Origin: Capnocytophaga canis
GTDB lineage: Bacteria > Bacteroidota > Bacteroidia > Flavobacteriales > Flavobacteriaceae
DNA: 64,000 nt
Direction: 5' to 3'
Assembly: GCF_000827555.1 (NCBI RefSeq)
Contig: NZ_CDOI01000057.1
Span: 1 to 64,000 of the forward strand
In this document: positions 33,014 through 41,522 of the stretch, in pieces
Layout of the letters: every line of letters starts with the position of its first letter
How positions within the stretch are numbered: position 1 is the stretch's first letter
Translations under genes and position numbers: made by a program
The notes under the pieces: generated by a model
Seen by the model: only the letters and a program-made list of their open reading frames with translations
Database searches by the model: none
What the model was told of the DNA's origin: nothing

Positions 33014-33991
33014 TTATTTATACATTACCTTATGTACTGCCTTCACCACATCGTTTGCATTCGGCAACCATTCTTTCAACAAAGCTGGTGAATAAGGGGC
33101 GGGAGCATCAGCCGTTGTGATTCGCTGAATAGGAGCGTCTAAGAAATCAAACACATTTTCTTGCACTTGGTAAGTAATTTCTGAAGCTACACTCGCGAAA
33201 GGCCAAGCTTCTTCCAAAATCACCAAGCGATTGGTTTTTTTCACAGAATTAAAGATAGCCTCTTTATCCATTGGACGTACGGTACGCAAATCAATAATTT
33301 CACATTCAATGCCTTCTTTTGCCAAAATATCGGCTGCAACAAACGCCTCTTTAATAATTTTCCCGAAAGAAACGATAGTTACATCTTTCCCTTCTCGTTT
33401 TACATCAGCAACACCTAATGGCAATACATACTCACCTTCAGGAACTTCACCTTTATCTCCGTACATTTGCTCTGACTCCATAAAAATCACTGGGTCGTTA
33501 TCACGGATAGCAGCTTTCAACAAACCTTTGGCATCATAGGGCGTTGAAGGCACAACTACTTTCAGCCCTGGAGTGTTTGCAAACCAATTTTCAAACGCCT
33601 GTGAGTGCGTTGCTCCTAATTGTCCTGCAGAAGCCGTTGGCCCACGAAAAACAATCGGGATGTTGAATTGACCGCCCGACATCTGGCGCATTTTAGCAGC
33701 GTTATTGATAATTTGGTCTATAGCCACCAACGAGAAGTTAAAAGTCATAAACTCCACTATGGGTCTATTTCCATTCATGGCCGCTCCCACGGAAATCCCA
33801 GCAAAACCAGCCTCCGCAATTGGAGTATCAATAACACGCTTGGGGCCAAACTCATCTAACATTCCTTTTGATGCTTTATAAGCTCCATTATATTCGGCAA
33901 CCTCTTCCCCCATTAAGTAAATTGATTCATCGCGACGCATTTCCTCGCTCATCGCCTCACAAATAGCTTCTCTGAATTGTATTGTTCTCAT
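33014..33991 (-). CDS. pdhB: Pyruvate dehydrogenase E1 component, beta subunit
   Basis: I choose the start at 33991 (MRTIQFREAICEAMSEEM), which matches the E1-beta family; the frame runs 13 codons further upstream without family resemblance. The 325-residue subunit has IYLMGEEVAEYNGAYK, RVIDTPIAEAGFAGISVGAA and the HSQAFENWFANTPGLKVVVP block. E1-beta pairs with E1-alpha (pdhA) to bind thiamine diphosphate and decarboxylate pyruvate. The pdhA gene is not adjacent, which is common in this class. A generic 2-oxo acid dehydrogenase E1-beta is the alternative, but pyruvate is the best match. Confidence 0.93.
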   Translation of the reverse strand: MRTIQFREAICEAMSEEMRRDESIYLMGEEVAEYNGAYKASKGMLDEFGPKRVIDTPIAEAGFAGISVGAAMNGNRPIVEFMTFNFSLVAIDQIINNAAKMRQMSGGQFNIPIVFRGPTASAGQLGATHSQAFENWFANTPGLKVVVPSTPYDAKGLLKAAIRDNDPVIFMESEQMYGDKGEVPEGEYVLPLGVADVKREGKDVTIVSFGKIIKEAFVAADILAKEGIECEIIDLRTVRPMDKEAIFNSVKKTNRLVILEEAWPFASVASEITYQVQENVFDFLDAPIQRITTADAPAPYSPALLKEWLPNANDVVKAVHKVMYK

Positions 33992-34027
33992 TTTTATATG
34001 AATATTTAACCATAGTTGTGAAAGGCA

Positions 34028-34035
34028 CAAAAATA
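34028..34035 (-). promoter_or_regulatory. Promoter -7 box for pdhB
   Basis: Minus-strand TATTTTTG, 36 bp upstream of the start at 33991. The rest of the spacer up to hemC (34036-34259) is AT-rich with no gene. Confidence 0.4.
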
Positions 34036-34259
34036 AACATATTTATTGAATTTTACATCGATGTTTATTTTTTTTTCGAATTTATATTTTTAATAAAAAC
34101 GCCAATAATTGACTATCAACGATTTAAATATTTATTCATAATATTAATTTTGACGCTTAAGTCTTCTTTTTTTGAGGACAAAGTTTTCAAGCAGACAAAC
34201 CTTATTTTCATGTAAAGAGGCACTCTATCAAAATGTGATGATTATCCCAAAAGTTTTAT

Positions 34260-34267
34260 TATTTTTG
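34260..34267 (+). promoter_or_regulatory. Promoter -7 box for hemC
   Basis: TATTTTTG, 23 bp before the hemC start. The 18 bases TTATTTTTGTCAGCAAAA from 34259 are identical to those from 37149 upstream of rsgA. Confidence 0.5.
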
Positions 34268-34290
34268 TCAGCAAAATTAGAACCATTGTA

Positions 34291-35208
34291 ATGAGCAAAA
34301 AAATACGGATAGGGAGTCGAGACAGCGAACTTGCTCTGTGGCAAGCACGTTTAGTAGAAAACAAACTAAACGCCTTAAACTATGAAACTGAGATTGTTGC
34401 TGTAAAATCAGAGGGAGATTTAATATTAGACAAACCTCTGTATGAAATGGGAATCACAGGTATTTTTACGAAAACCTTAGATATAGCTATGTTAAAAAAG
34501 CAGGTCGACATTGCAGTACATAGCATGAAAGATGTGCCGACCGCACTCCCCAAAGGAATTGTACAAAAAGCAGTATTGAAACGTGCTAATGTACATGATA
34601 TTCTGGTTTTTAAAGAAAATACATTGTTTTTAGAAAATCCCGAAGCTACAATTGCCACGGGCAGTTTACGCCGTAAGGCACAGTGGTTACATCGCTTCCC
34701 TACACATGAAGTGGTAAACCTACGCGGAAATGTAAACACTCGGTTACAAAAATTGAATGACAACAATTGGAACGGAGCTATTTTTGCTTCTGCAGGATTG
34801 GAACGTATTGACAAAAAACCTGAAAATCACGTCGTTTTGGATTGGATGATTCCCGCCCCTGCACAAGGAGCTATGGTGGTAGTAGTCAACGAAGACGATT
34901 CTTTTTCATGCGAAGCAGTTGCCAAATTAAATGATCAAGAAACCGATATTTGCACTCACATCGAACGACAATTTTTACGTGTTTTAGAAGGCGGATGTAC
35001 CGCTCCCATAGGAGCTTTTGCTCATTTTGAAGGAAACAAAATCATGTTTCAAGGAGCGTTGTTTTCATTGGACGGCAAACAAAAAATCAGCGTTTCAAAA
35101 GCCATATCAGAAACTGATTTCCATGAATTTGGAAAACAATGTGCTGAAGAAATACTCAGTAAAGGGGGAGCTGAGATAATAAAAAACATTACGCTAAAGA
35201 ACAAGTAG
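34291..35208 (+). CDS. hemC: Hydroxymethylbilane synthase (porphobilinogen deaminase)
   Basis: The 305-residue enzyme joins four porphobilinogens in heme synthesis. It shows IGSRDSELALWQA at the start, KDVPTALP (about 83-90), GSLRRKAQW, NLRGNVNTRL, and the cofactor-bearing cysteine in LEGGCTAPIG (about residue 234). Length and motifs are normal. Its promoter is distinct, and the BNR lipoprotein gene follows 33 bp downstream. Other hem genes are not in the window. Confidence 0.96.
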   Translation: MSKKIRIGSRDSELALWQARLVENKLNALNYETEIVAVKSEGDLILDKPLYEMGITGIFTKTLDIAMLKKQVDIAVHSMKDVPTALPKGIVQKAVLKRANVHDILVFKENTLFLENPEATIATGSLRRKAQWLHRFPTHEVVNLRGNVNTRLQKLNDNNWNGAIFASAGLERIDKKPENHVVLDWMIPAPAQGAMVVVVNEDDSFSCEAVAKLNDQETDICTHIERQFLRVLEGGCTAPIGAFAHFEGNKIMFQGALFSLDGKQKISVSKAISETDFHEFGKQCAEEILSKGGAEIIKNITLKNK

Positions 35209-35241
35209 AGCATTACAATCACGGAATATTAAACCTTACAA

Positions 35242-36273
35242 ATGAAGAGATTTTTATATGCTATATGTTGTATGATTTTGATAAGTTGTCAAAATCAAAA
35301 CAATGACTTACAAGGAATTGAAATCAAAGAAAGACACACGTTTTCTTTGGAAGGAAAAAGTGTCCGAGCTATGGTTCTCTTGGATAAAAATATTGGGTTT
35401 GCAGGTTCAGGGGGTGTGTTGGGTTTCATAAACACCCAAAACCTCACGATGGAAAAAACGGATTTTTTAGATGTAGAGTATCGTTCGGTAGCAGCTACAA
35501 CAAATGATTTTTATATGCTTTCGGTAGGCAGCCCTGCAATGCTTTTCAGCACACAATCGGATGGCTTCAAAAAAATGTATGAAGAAACTCATGAGAAAGC
35601 TTTCTACGACAGTATGTTATTCCTTGACAATCAGTTTGGAATTGCGGTTGGTGACCCCACTGATGATTGCATGTCTGTACTCACAACCCACGATGGAGGA
35701 AAAACATGGCAAAAAAAATCATGTGATCAAGCTCCAAAATTAGCAGTAGGTGAGGCTTTATTTGCCGCAAGTAATTCCAATATCGCCAATGTGGAGAACC
35801 TGATTTGGGTAATTACCGGAGGTTCAAAGAGTCGTATATTTTCATCGGAAGACAAGGGAGTCACTTGGAAATCAACAAACCTGCCGATTGTACAGGGAAC
35901 CCCCTCACAGGGAGCCTTTTCGGTAAGCTTTTACGACAAAAATAATGGAATTGTAATGGGAGGAGATTATAAAAATCCAACATTAAAAGCAAAAAGTGGA
36001 GCTATTACCACGGACGGCGGAAAAACGTGGCAAGTAATTGACGAAACTTCCTCTCCTGGGTACATAAGTTGTGTGCGATATATCCCAAACAGTGAAGGTA
36101 AGGGACTTGTAGCTACTTCATCCAGCAACGGAATTTGGTCGTCAGTCGATAGCGGGAAAACTTGGAAAAAAATATCAGAAAAAGGATATCACAGTCTGTT
36201 ATTCGTTGATGAAAACACTTTGGTGGCTTCAGGGAATGAAGAAATCACCCTATTCAAGTACAAAAAATATTGA
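35242..36273 (+). CDS. BNR-repeat (YCF48-like) beta-propeller lipoprotein
   Basis: A lipobox (LISC, Cys16) anchors the mature 328-residue protein. It then shows four Asp-box repeats of the form SxDxGxTW (THDGGKTWQ, SSEDKGVTWK, TTDGGKTWQ, SVDSGKTWK), typical of sialidase-like and YCF48 propellers. Flavobacteriia proteins of this kind are often labelled 'oxidoreductase', which the sequence does not support. No catalytic sialidase residues can be identified. It lies 33 bp behind hemC and may be cotranscribed with it. A role in assembling a membrane complex, as for YCF48 in photosystem II, is conceivable but unproven. Confidence 0.8.
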   Translation: MKRFLYAICCMILISCQNQNNDLQGIEIKERHTFSLEGKSVRAMVLLDKNIGFAGSGGVLGFINTQNLTMEKTDFLDVEYRSVAATTNDFYMLSVGSPAMLFSTQSDGFKKMYEETHEKAFYDSMLFLDNQFGIAVGDPTDDCMSVLTTHDGGKTWQKKSCDQAPKLAVGEALFAASNSNIANVENLIWVITGGSKSRIFSSEDKGVTWKSTNLPIVQGTPSQGAFSVSFYDKNNGIVMGGDYKNPTLKAKSGAITTDGGKTWQVIDETSSPGYISCVRYIPNSEGKGLVATSSSNGIWSSVDSGKTWKKISEKGYHSLLFVDENTLVASGNEEITLFKYKKY

Positions 36274-36357
36274 AAATAATTTGGCAGATTAAAAAAAAGT
36301 CCGTTAATTTGCACCCTGATTTTAATAGTAAGGACAATACAATAATAATAGAGAAAA

Positions 36358-36591
36358 ATGGCAAGAGTTTGTGAACTAACAGGAAAAAAAGCATTGGTGG
36401 GGAATAATGTATCTCACGCAATGAACAAAACAAAACGTAAATTCAACGTAAATTTAAGAACAAAACGTTTTTACATTCCTGAAGAGGATCGTTGGATTAC
36501 ATTGAAAGTGTCAACATCTGCTATCAAAACCATCAACAAAAAAGGGATTTCAGCAGTTTTAAGAGAAGTAGAACGTAACGGATACATTTAA
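36358..36591 (+). CDS. rpmB: Ribosomal protein L28
   Basis: The 77-residue protein opens [20 protein letters not shown] and contains the L28 signature [14 protein letters not shown]. It is a zinc-free (single cysteine) form. It is part of the large ribosomal subunit. rpmG and the DUF4295 gene follow with spacings of 36 and 9 bp, forming the standard Bacteroidota cluster. Confidence 0.97.
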   Translation: MARVCELTGKKALVGNNVSHAMNKTKRKFNVNLRTKRFYIPEEDRWITLKVSTSAIKTINKKGISAVLREVERNGYI

Positions 36592-36627
36592 TAGTGTGTC
36601 GTTTTAACATATAAAACATACAGTACA

Positions 36628-36810
36628 ATGGCTAAAAAAGGTAATAGAATACAGGTAATTATGGAATGTACAGAGCATAAAGAGTCAGGTATGCCAGGTA
36701 CGTCTCGTTACATTACAACAAAGAATAAGAAAAACACACCTGATAGATTAGAACTTAAAAAATTCAATCCTATCTTGAAAAGAGTAACTGTTCATAAAGA
36801 AATTAAATAA
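36628..36810 (+). CDS. rpmG: Ribosomal protein L33
   Basis: The 60-residue protein has the L33 pattern [18 protein letters not shown], then [20 protein letters not shown] and a basic end. Only one cysteine is present, so the two CxxC zinc knuckles of the C+ form are absent, and it should be zinc-independent. It lies between rpmB and the DUF4295 gene. Confidence 0.97.
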   Translation: MAKKGNRIQVIMECTEHKESGMPGTSRYITTKNKKNTPDRLELKKFNPILKRVTVHKEIK

Positions 36811-36819
36811 TAAGGGGTT

Positions 36820-36972
36820 ATGGCAAAGAAAACAGTAGCAACATTACAGGGAAAATCAAAAAAATTAACTAAAGCCATTAAAATGGTAAAATCTCCTAAG
36901 ACAGGTGCTTACACTTTCGTTGAAAGCGTCATGGCTCCTGAGTTGGTTGACGATTTTTTAAAGAAAAAATAA
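36820..36972 (+). CDS. DUF4295 small basic protein (50 residues)
   Basis: MAKKTVATLQGKSKKLTKAI opens a 50-residue lysine-rich protein that ends LVDDFLKKK. It is the DUF4295 family, found in nearly all Bacteroidota directly after rpmB-rpmG and thought to be ribosome-associated because of that position and its charge (inference). It begins 9 bp after rpmG. The gene that often follows in this phylum, ftsY, is absent here; a terminator comes next. Confidence 0.93.
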   Translation: MAKKTVATLQGKSKKLTKAIKMVKSPKTGAYTFVESVMAPELVDDFLKKK

Positions 36973-36996
36973 TTATTTTCTCTATTTATCATAATG

Positions 36997-37022
36997 AAAG
37001 CTGTCGTGAGACGGCTTTTTTT
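36997..37022 (+). terminator. Terminator of rpmB-rpmG-DUF4295
   Basis: AAAGCTGTC and GACGGCTTT (one G-U pair) form a 9-bp stem with a GTGA loop, followed by a run of T residues, 24 bp after the DUF4295 stop. Confidence 0.85.
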
Positions 37023-37149
37023 ATTTTATATATTTGGTCATAATATAATACAGCAAACAAAACAACAGTAGTTCACAAAATTTGAAAACTGTAGGATTTG
37101 TAGAAAAAGTAAGTTATCAAGAATATATGTAAAACTAAAATATAATCCT

Positions 37150-37157
37150 TATTTTTG
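37150..37157 (+). promoter_or_regulatory. Promoter -7 box for rsgA
   Basis: TATTTTTG, 31 bp before the start codon, in the 18-base segment shared with the hemC promoter. Confidence 0.5.
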
Positions 37158-37188
37158 TCAGCAAAAACATACAGTAAGTAGATTAAAA

Positions 37189-38133
37189 ATGAATGGAGTT
37201 GTTTATAAATCAACAGGTAGTTGGTATTCAGTGAAAGCAGAGGACGGTGTATTTTACCAATGTCGTATCAAAGGAAGATTCCGTATTAAAGATATCAAAA
37301 ACACAAATCCCATCGCGGTTGGCGATGGCGTTAGTTTTGAACTTGAAAAATCGGGTAACGGCGTTATTTTCGATATCCATGAACGAAAAAACTACATCAT
37401 CCGTAAATCTGTAAACCTGTCTAAACAAACACATATCATCGCATCCAATATTGATATTGCTTTTTTGGTGGTAACCCTAAATAATCCTCCTACTCTCACC
37501 GCTTTTATTGACCGATTTTTGGTTACAGCAGAAGCATATAGCATACGTACAATATTGCTATTCAATAAGATAGATACTTACACCCCAGAAGAACTTGACG
37601 AAATAAAATATTTAGCAGCCACTTACCGACAAATAGGCTATGAATGCCTTGGAATTTCGGCAATTACTCATAAAAACATCGACAAACTCAAGGAATTAAT
37701 GCAAAATAATACCTGTGTGATTTCAGGGCATTCAGGGGTAGGAAAAAGTACACTCATCAATGCCATTGCACCCGAACTAAATTTGAAAACGGCAGCTCTT
37801 TCGGTGCAATTTCAGCAAGGACAACATACTACCACATTTGCTCAAATGTACGATTTGGATTTTGGAGGAAGAATCATTGACACTCCTGGCATCAAGGGAT
37901 TTGGAATGGTTGATATTGAAAAAGAAGAACTTACAGATTATTTTCCTGAGTTTTTCAGATTAAAATCGGAATGCAAATTCAATAACTGTTTACATATTGA
38001 TGAACCTAAATGTGCTGTGAAAACTGCTCTGGAAAATGACCTAATCTCATGGTCTCGCTACAAAAATTATCTACAGATACTCAAAGGAGAAGAAGAACAC
38101 TATCGCACTGATGAGGGAGAGGAGGAGTCTTAA
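37189..38133 (+). CDS. rsgA: Ribosome biogenesis GTPase RsgA
   Basis: The 314-residue GTPase has the circularly permuted order typical of RsgA/YjeQ: OB-fold (about 1-70), then NKID (G4, about 126-129), then GHSGVGKST (G1, about 178-186), then DTPGIKGFG (G3). The C-terminal zinc site is seen as CKFNNCLHIDEPKC (three Cys and one His). RsgA checks late 30S subunit assembly and is released by GTP hydrolysis. The length is normal and no key residue is missing. Confidence 0.95.
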   Translation: MNGVVYKSTGSWYSVKAEDGVFYQCRIKGRFRIKDIKNTNPIAVGDGVSFELEKSGNGVIFDIHERKNYIIRKSVNLSKQTHIIASNIDIAFLVVTLNNPPTLTAFIDRFLVTAEAYSIRTILLFNKIDTYTPEELDEIKYLAATYRQIGYECLGISAITHKNIDKLKELMQNNTCVISGHSGVGKSTLINAIAPELNLKTAALSVQFQQGQHTTTFAQMYDLDFGGRIIDTPGIKGFGMVDIEKEELTDYFPEFFRLKSECKFNNCLHIDEPKCAVKTALENDLISWSRYKNYLQILKGEEEHYRTDEGEEES

Positions 38134-38390
38134 CACTACCCTTTCTCCTACTCTTCTCTACTAAAAACCTTTTTATATCATACAGCTATTATTTTGCTTA
38201 ATTTTCCTAAAAAAGTTGTGAAGCTTCATTATTTTTGGTAATTTCGGGCAAAATATTCTATCTTTTTTTGAAAAAAATATTATTATTTTTCACTCATAAC
38301 ACTGATAATCAGTATAGTAAAATTAGAAAATTATCAAAATACTTACTACTTTGTTTTCAAAAAGTCAAGGCAATTCAATATATAAAAGTT

Positions 38391-38609
38391 ATGGTTTTAA
38401 AACGTATCCTATTTTCTGCAATATTTCTTTCAATATTTACATTGACATTTTTATATCTTAGTGACATTTTTTATAGTAGAACGTTAATTAGCCTGTTTAT
38501 TATTGTTTATCTTGGGATATATTTGTATTTATGGTGGTTTAATAAGAGAAAAGAAATGTATATATCTCTAATAGCAATATTCTATCTATCTTGGTTGGCA
38601 ACCAGATGA
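38391..38609 (+). CDS. Small hydrophobic membrane protein (72 residues)
   Basis: MVLKRILFSAIFLSIFTLTF opens a protein with three likely transmembrane segments (about 6-25, 30-48 and 56-70). The frame stays open upstream to 38235, but that extension is lysine- and phenylalanine-rich with no coding look, so I use the ATG at 38391. No family is recognised, and no clear promoter is seen, so the gene is only moderately supported. Confidence 0.4.
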   Translation: MVLKRILFSAIFLSIFTLTFLYLSDIFYSRTLISLFIIVYLGIYLYLWWFNKRKEMYISLIAIFYLSWLATR

Positions 38610-38960
38610 ATGTTTCTCTGACTGTCTATTTTCTTATATCATCATACTTTTTACAGCACAGCCAAATTTTCTTATATGTTGGAGTAGACTTATCATAAAA
38701 AACTGAAAATAAGTCAGTTACATTTCCAAAAGTCGTATCGCAATACCATATTTTAACAATTTCTAACAAACAGTTCTCCATGCCATTGTGACTATTTGTT
38801 TCTATTTTTAAATAATTCACTATTACTCCTATACCTTTTCCCTTCCATTTTCCTCATCCTTTCGAACGAGGATGGAAACATTCACTTTAAATTGGTCACA
38901 CAAAATTATCATATCTCTGTGAGCATCTAATATTGTGGTCTTAAATGAGTAAAAACTATT
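38610..38960. other. Gene-free spacer
   Basis: About 350 AT-rich bases between the small membrane gene and the lipoprotein gene. A 64-codon minus-strand frame (38626-38820) lacks a promoter, a ribosome-binding context and any family likeness; I do not call it. Confidence 0.4.
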
Positions 38961-38987
38961 GAAAATCAAATATTTTTTTTGATTTCT
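38961..38987 (-). terminator. Possible terminator after lipoprotein 1
   Basis: AAATCAAA and TTTGATTT form a short stem. On the minus strand it is followed by TTTTC and TTTTT further on. Weak but correctly placed. Confidence 0.35.
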
Positions 38988-38993
38988 CAGATA

Positions 38994-39977
38994 CTAACGA
39001 GGTAATTTCACTTTGTATAAGGTATTTACATCTGTTTCTTTTAGGGATGTTGCAACCATCATTTTTTCATCGGGGGTTACAGCAAATGAAATAACGGGTA
39101 TATTGAACTTAAATTGTTCCAATAAATTCCCTTCCCAATCAAACAGCATTAGCTCGGGGCGAAACTTATCCATGTGCTTCATCACATTTTCCTTAGTGCT
39201 ATTCACCCAAAGCACGTAAATAAATGATTCTGTGCTATATACTTCTGCAAAATAAAGCCGTTTATCGTCAGTTTGTTCTATACTAACAGCCCCTTTATGA
39301 AGTACTTTCCCTTGAAAATCGTAGATTTTAAACTCTGGTTTATGTTGATAAAATTGTGCTACACGCTGGTTATTTTTATTCACACTCAAAATGGAGGATA
39401 GCAAATACGGCTCATGAATTTCCTCTGGTTTAGGACTTATTTTTTCGCCAAAATCAGTTATTTTTCCATCTTTAAAGTCATATTTATGAATATCTGATTG
39501 ATTTTCTTTGTATGAATAGGGTAAGAAAATGAAACTATCATTGGAAAGTTTCTTGGCTTTATTGAAAACAGATTCCTCGGAAATTATGTGTTGCTTATCC
39601 TTTCCGACTGCGGTAGTATCACCCAACTGATAGGTTACAAAACTTCGCATGTCCAACATAGAAAACTCATTACCTTCAAGTTCAAAAGATTCTTGAATGA
39701 CCATGTTCAAATCGTTAGGTCCTTGTCCTATATTTCCAAAAGAATAAAGATATTTTAATTCAGGTGAGAAAACATTAAACATTTGCTCATGAACATTATT
39801 GAAAACAATCACATACTTCTCATTGGCAATTACTTTGGAAGGTCGAAACAACTCTTTGGGCGTTTCGACAGATTCCATAATAAGAGGAGACGGAGATTTT
39901 GGTTCAATTTCGTTTTTTTGATTACTTGAGCAAGAAAAAAGAGCAAGTGTTACAAAGAGAATAGTATAAAATTTCAT
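38994..39977 (-). CDS. 6-bladed beta-propeller lipoprotein (BF3164-like), copy 1
   Basis: A lipobox (LFSC, Cys16) is followed by about 310 residues with propeller-type strands: EKYVIVFNNVHEQMFNVFSP, then YLYSFGNIGQGPNDLNM, the FGxxGxGPxx motif of the BF3164/TolB-like lipoproteins of Bacteroidota. The mature protein would be tethered to the periplasmic face or cell surface. It is the last member of a tandem array with lipoprotein 2 (40322-41383), which carries the similar NRMGQGPGEYVTP motif. Each has an NVEALA sequence just upstream on the same strand. Function unknown; propellers often bind peptides or glycans, and an interaction with the NVEALA peptide is a reasonable guess. Confidence 0.7.
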   Translation of the reverse strand: MKFYTILFVTLALFSCSSNQKNEIEPKSPSPLIMESVETPKELFRPSKVIANEKYVIVFNNVHEQMFNVFSPELKYLYSFGNIGQGPNDLNMVIQESFELEGNEFSMLDMRSFVTYQLGDTTAVGKDKQHIISEESVFNKAKKLSNDSFIFLPYSYKENQSDIHKYDFKDGKITDFGEKISPKPEEIHEPYLLSSILSVNKNNQRVAQFYQHKPEFKIYDFQGKVLHKGAVSIEQTDDKRLYFAEVYSTESFIYVLWVNSTKENVMKHMDKFRPELMLFDWEGNLLEQFKFNIPVISFAVTPDEKMMVATSLKETDVNTLYKVKLPR

Positions 39978-40118
39978 ATTTAGTATATTTATGGGATACT
40001 CCCCGTTTAACCTATATTTTGTACAAATTATTTCGATATTTTATTTTATTGATTCTGTCAAACTCAATAATTATTATTTTAAGTGAAATCCATTAGAATT
40101 GTACATATCTAAAAAAGA

Positions 40119-40160
40119 GTGAATCAACTCTATTACCAAAGATAAAACAAGTCGATTCAC
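40119..40160. other. Hairpin in the leader of lipoprotein 1
   Basis: GTGAATC (40119-40125) and GATTCAC (40154-40160) form a 7-bp stem around the TATCTTTG promoter box. The corresponding spacer of cassette 2 also has a long-loop hairpin (41476-41515). Confidence 0.35.
40137..40144 (-). promoter_or_regulatory. Promoter -7 box for lipoprotein 1
   Basis: Minus-strand TATCTTTG, 160 bp upstream of the start at 39977, giving a long leader. Confidence 0.45.
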
Positions 40161-40207
40161 CTTTGATGTGCCTTACTTTACTTTAATATGATTAAAATGA
40201 CTTTTGA

Positions 40208-40332
40208 TCAAGTCTCTAAGTTAGCTAATGCCAAATCACTAAGCGCTGCGTTACTATTATTCACACTTCTGCCTATTCCGTAGCACACAACCAAAGCTAC
40301 AACTGCCAGAGGCAATTACGCTTAAAAAATTA
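40208..40332 (-). pseudogene. Degenerate NVEALA peptide gene (copy 1)
   Basis: Read leftwards, this copy closely follows the DNA of the gene at 41523-41870: GCAGTTGTAGCTTTGGTTG and CTACGGAATA-GCAGAAGTGT are shared. A one-base insertion and small deletions break the start. The readable part gives AVVALVVCYGIGRSVNNSNA, LSDLALANLET and then a TGA, where the other copy continues LEALTDEEG. It joins directly to the stop codon of lipoprotein 2. It is a dead duplicate. Confidence 0.75.
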
Positions 40333-41383
40333 ATTTATAAACTTTCATTCGTGCTTGTTCATCTTCGTTTGAATTATCTACTTCTAAAAGATATGTATCA
40401 CTTCCAAACAGAGCATACCTATACGTACCTCTATTTTTACTTTCTTTAATAGCCTTTATGTTTTCAACATTTGGACGTCTAAAATCACACAAATAGTATT
40501 TATCAAATCGTTGATCGGTTTCCATTTTCCTCTTTTGAAAATCGATAACATATTTACCTATTTCAGATTTGATATAAAAATTATTACCCACTTTTAAAAG
40601 ATTGTCCACAATGCTATTCTCAGCCATGTAGGTTAAAACACCTTGGGGGTCTGTATTAAACATGGAATGTGCATCTTGAACTTTTTTTACAATAAATTCA
40701 TCGTCTTCAAAAAAAGCATCCTTACTTAGAGAAAATGTTTTTAAATCTACGTGATAAAGAGATAATTCACTTGGTTTGGTAAAATAAATATTTCCTCCCT
40801 CTACAATCATGTTAGGTTTAGAAGCTACTGATAAAAGGAGTAAATCCTCATCAGTCAACTCTCCTTGAATAGATTTTATAATTTTATCTTCTTTTAGTGA
40901 ATAAATTTCAATTATTGCATCTTTCTGTCCGTCACTTTTATAAAAACACACACTATTTTCATCTAAAAGTTTAAAGTTTTTTATAGCTTTTCTATAATTA
41001 AGATTTTCTCTAATAAATCTTCCTTTTCTGTCATATTCAATTAGTTTAAGAGTACTTGAACACCAAATATAAATAGACTCATTGTAAATATTTATTAACG
41101 TAGGGGTTACATACTCTCCAGGTCCTTGTCCCATTCTATTGAAAACATTTAGCTGTTCCCCTGTTACAGTGTACTCTATGATATTATTATCGGCAAGTAC
41201 AAAAAAAGAAGAGTTGTCATAAAAGCTAAAATCCTTAATGTTACCTACCAAATTAATATTTTCTTGTAGGCTGCATACATGTTCTCTCGTATCCTTTTTT
41301 TCTTGTGTAATAACCGTGATTTTCTTATTTTTTTCTTGACAAGATAGAAGAACTAAGAGGAATAATGGAATTATGTGTCTCAT
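40322..41383 (-). CDS. 6-bladed beta-propeller lipoprotein (BF3164-like), copy 2
   Basis: A lipobox (LLSC, Cys15) precedes a 338-residue domain with propeller strands and the motif FNRMGQGPGEYVTPTLI, which corresponds to FGNIGQGPNDLNM in lipoprotein 1. Later blades include IYIWCSSTLKLIEYDRKGRF and IYFTKPSELSLYHVDLKTF. The two proteins have diverged strongly beyond this motif. The gene follows the NVEALA gene at 41523-41870 and ends inside the NVEALA pseudogene. No ligand or enzyme activity is evident. Confidence 0.7.
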   Translation of the reverse strand: MRHIIPLFLLVLLSCQEKNKKITVITQEKKDTREHVCSLQENINLVGNIKDFSFYDNSSFFVLADNNIIEYTVTGEQLNVFNRMGQGPGEYVTPTLINIYNESIYIWCSSTLKLIEYDRKGRFIRENLNYRKAIKNFKLLDENSVCFYKSDGQKDAIIEIYSLKEDKIIKSIQGELTDEDLLLLSVASKPNMIVEGGNIYFTKPSELSLYHVDLKTFSLSKDAFFEDDEFIVKKVQDAHSMFNTDPQGVLTYMAENSIVDNLLKVGNNFYIKSEIGKYVIDFQKRKMETDQRFDKYYLCDFRRPNVENIKAIKESKNRGTYRYALFGSDTYLLEVDNSNEDEQARMKVYKLIF

Positions 41384-41475
41384 AAAGTTTTTTTATGTAA
41401 TTAATTTCACTTGGCTGTTCGTAACTATTTTATGTTTATCTTTCGCAATCGAAATCTATATGTGAATCAGATTAA

Positions 41476-41515
41476 AAAGCACAACAGATTGTAAATTAAT
41501 AAGATATCGTGCTTT
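41476..41515. other. Hairpin between NVEALA gene and lipoprotein 2
   Basis: AAAGCAC and GTGCTTT pair across a 26-nt loop, 7 bp after the NVEALA stop. It could be an attenuator that lets some transcription reach the lipoprotein gene. Confidence 0.35.
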
Positions 41516-41522
41516 ATTAAAT

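Noticed and set aside
38235-38390. N-terminal extension of the small membrane protein
   Set aside because: Lysine- and phenylalanine-rich with no signal or domain; the ATG at 38391 gives a compact protein.
38626-38820. 64-codon minus-strand frame
   Set aside because: It starts with GTG, lacks a promoter and has an amino acid mix typical of AT-rich non-coding sequence.
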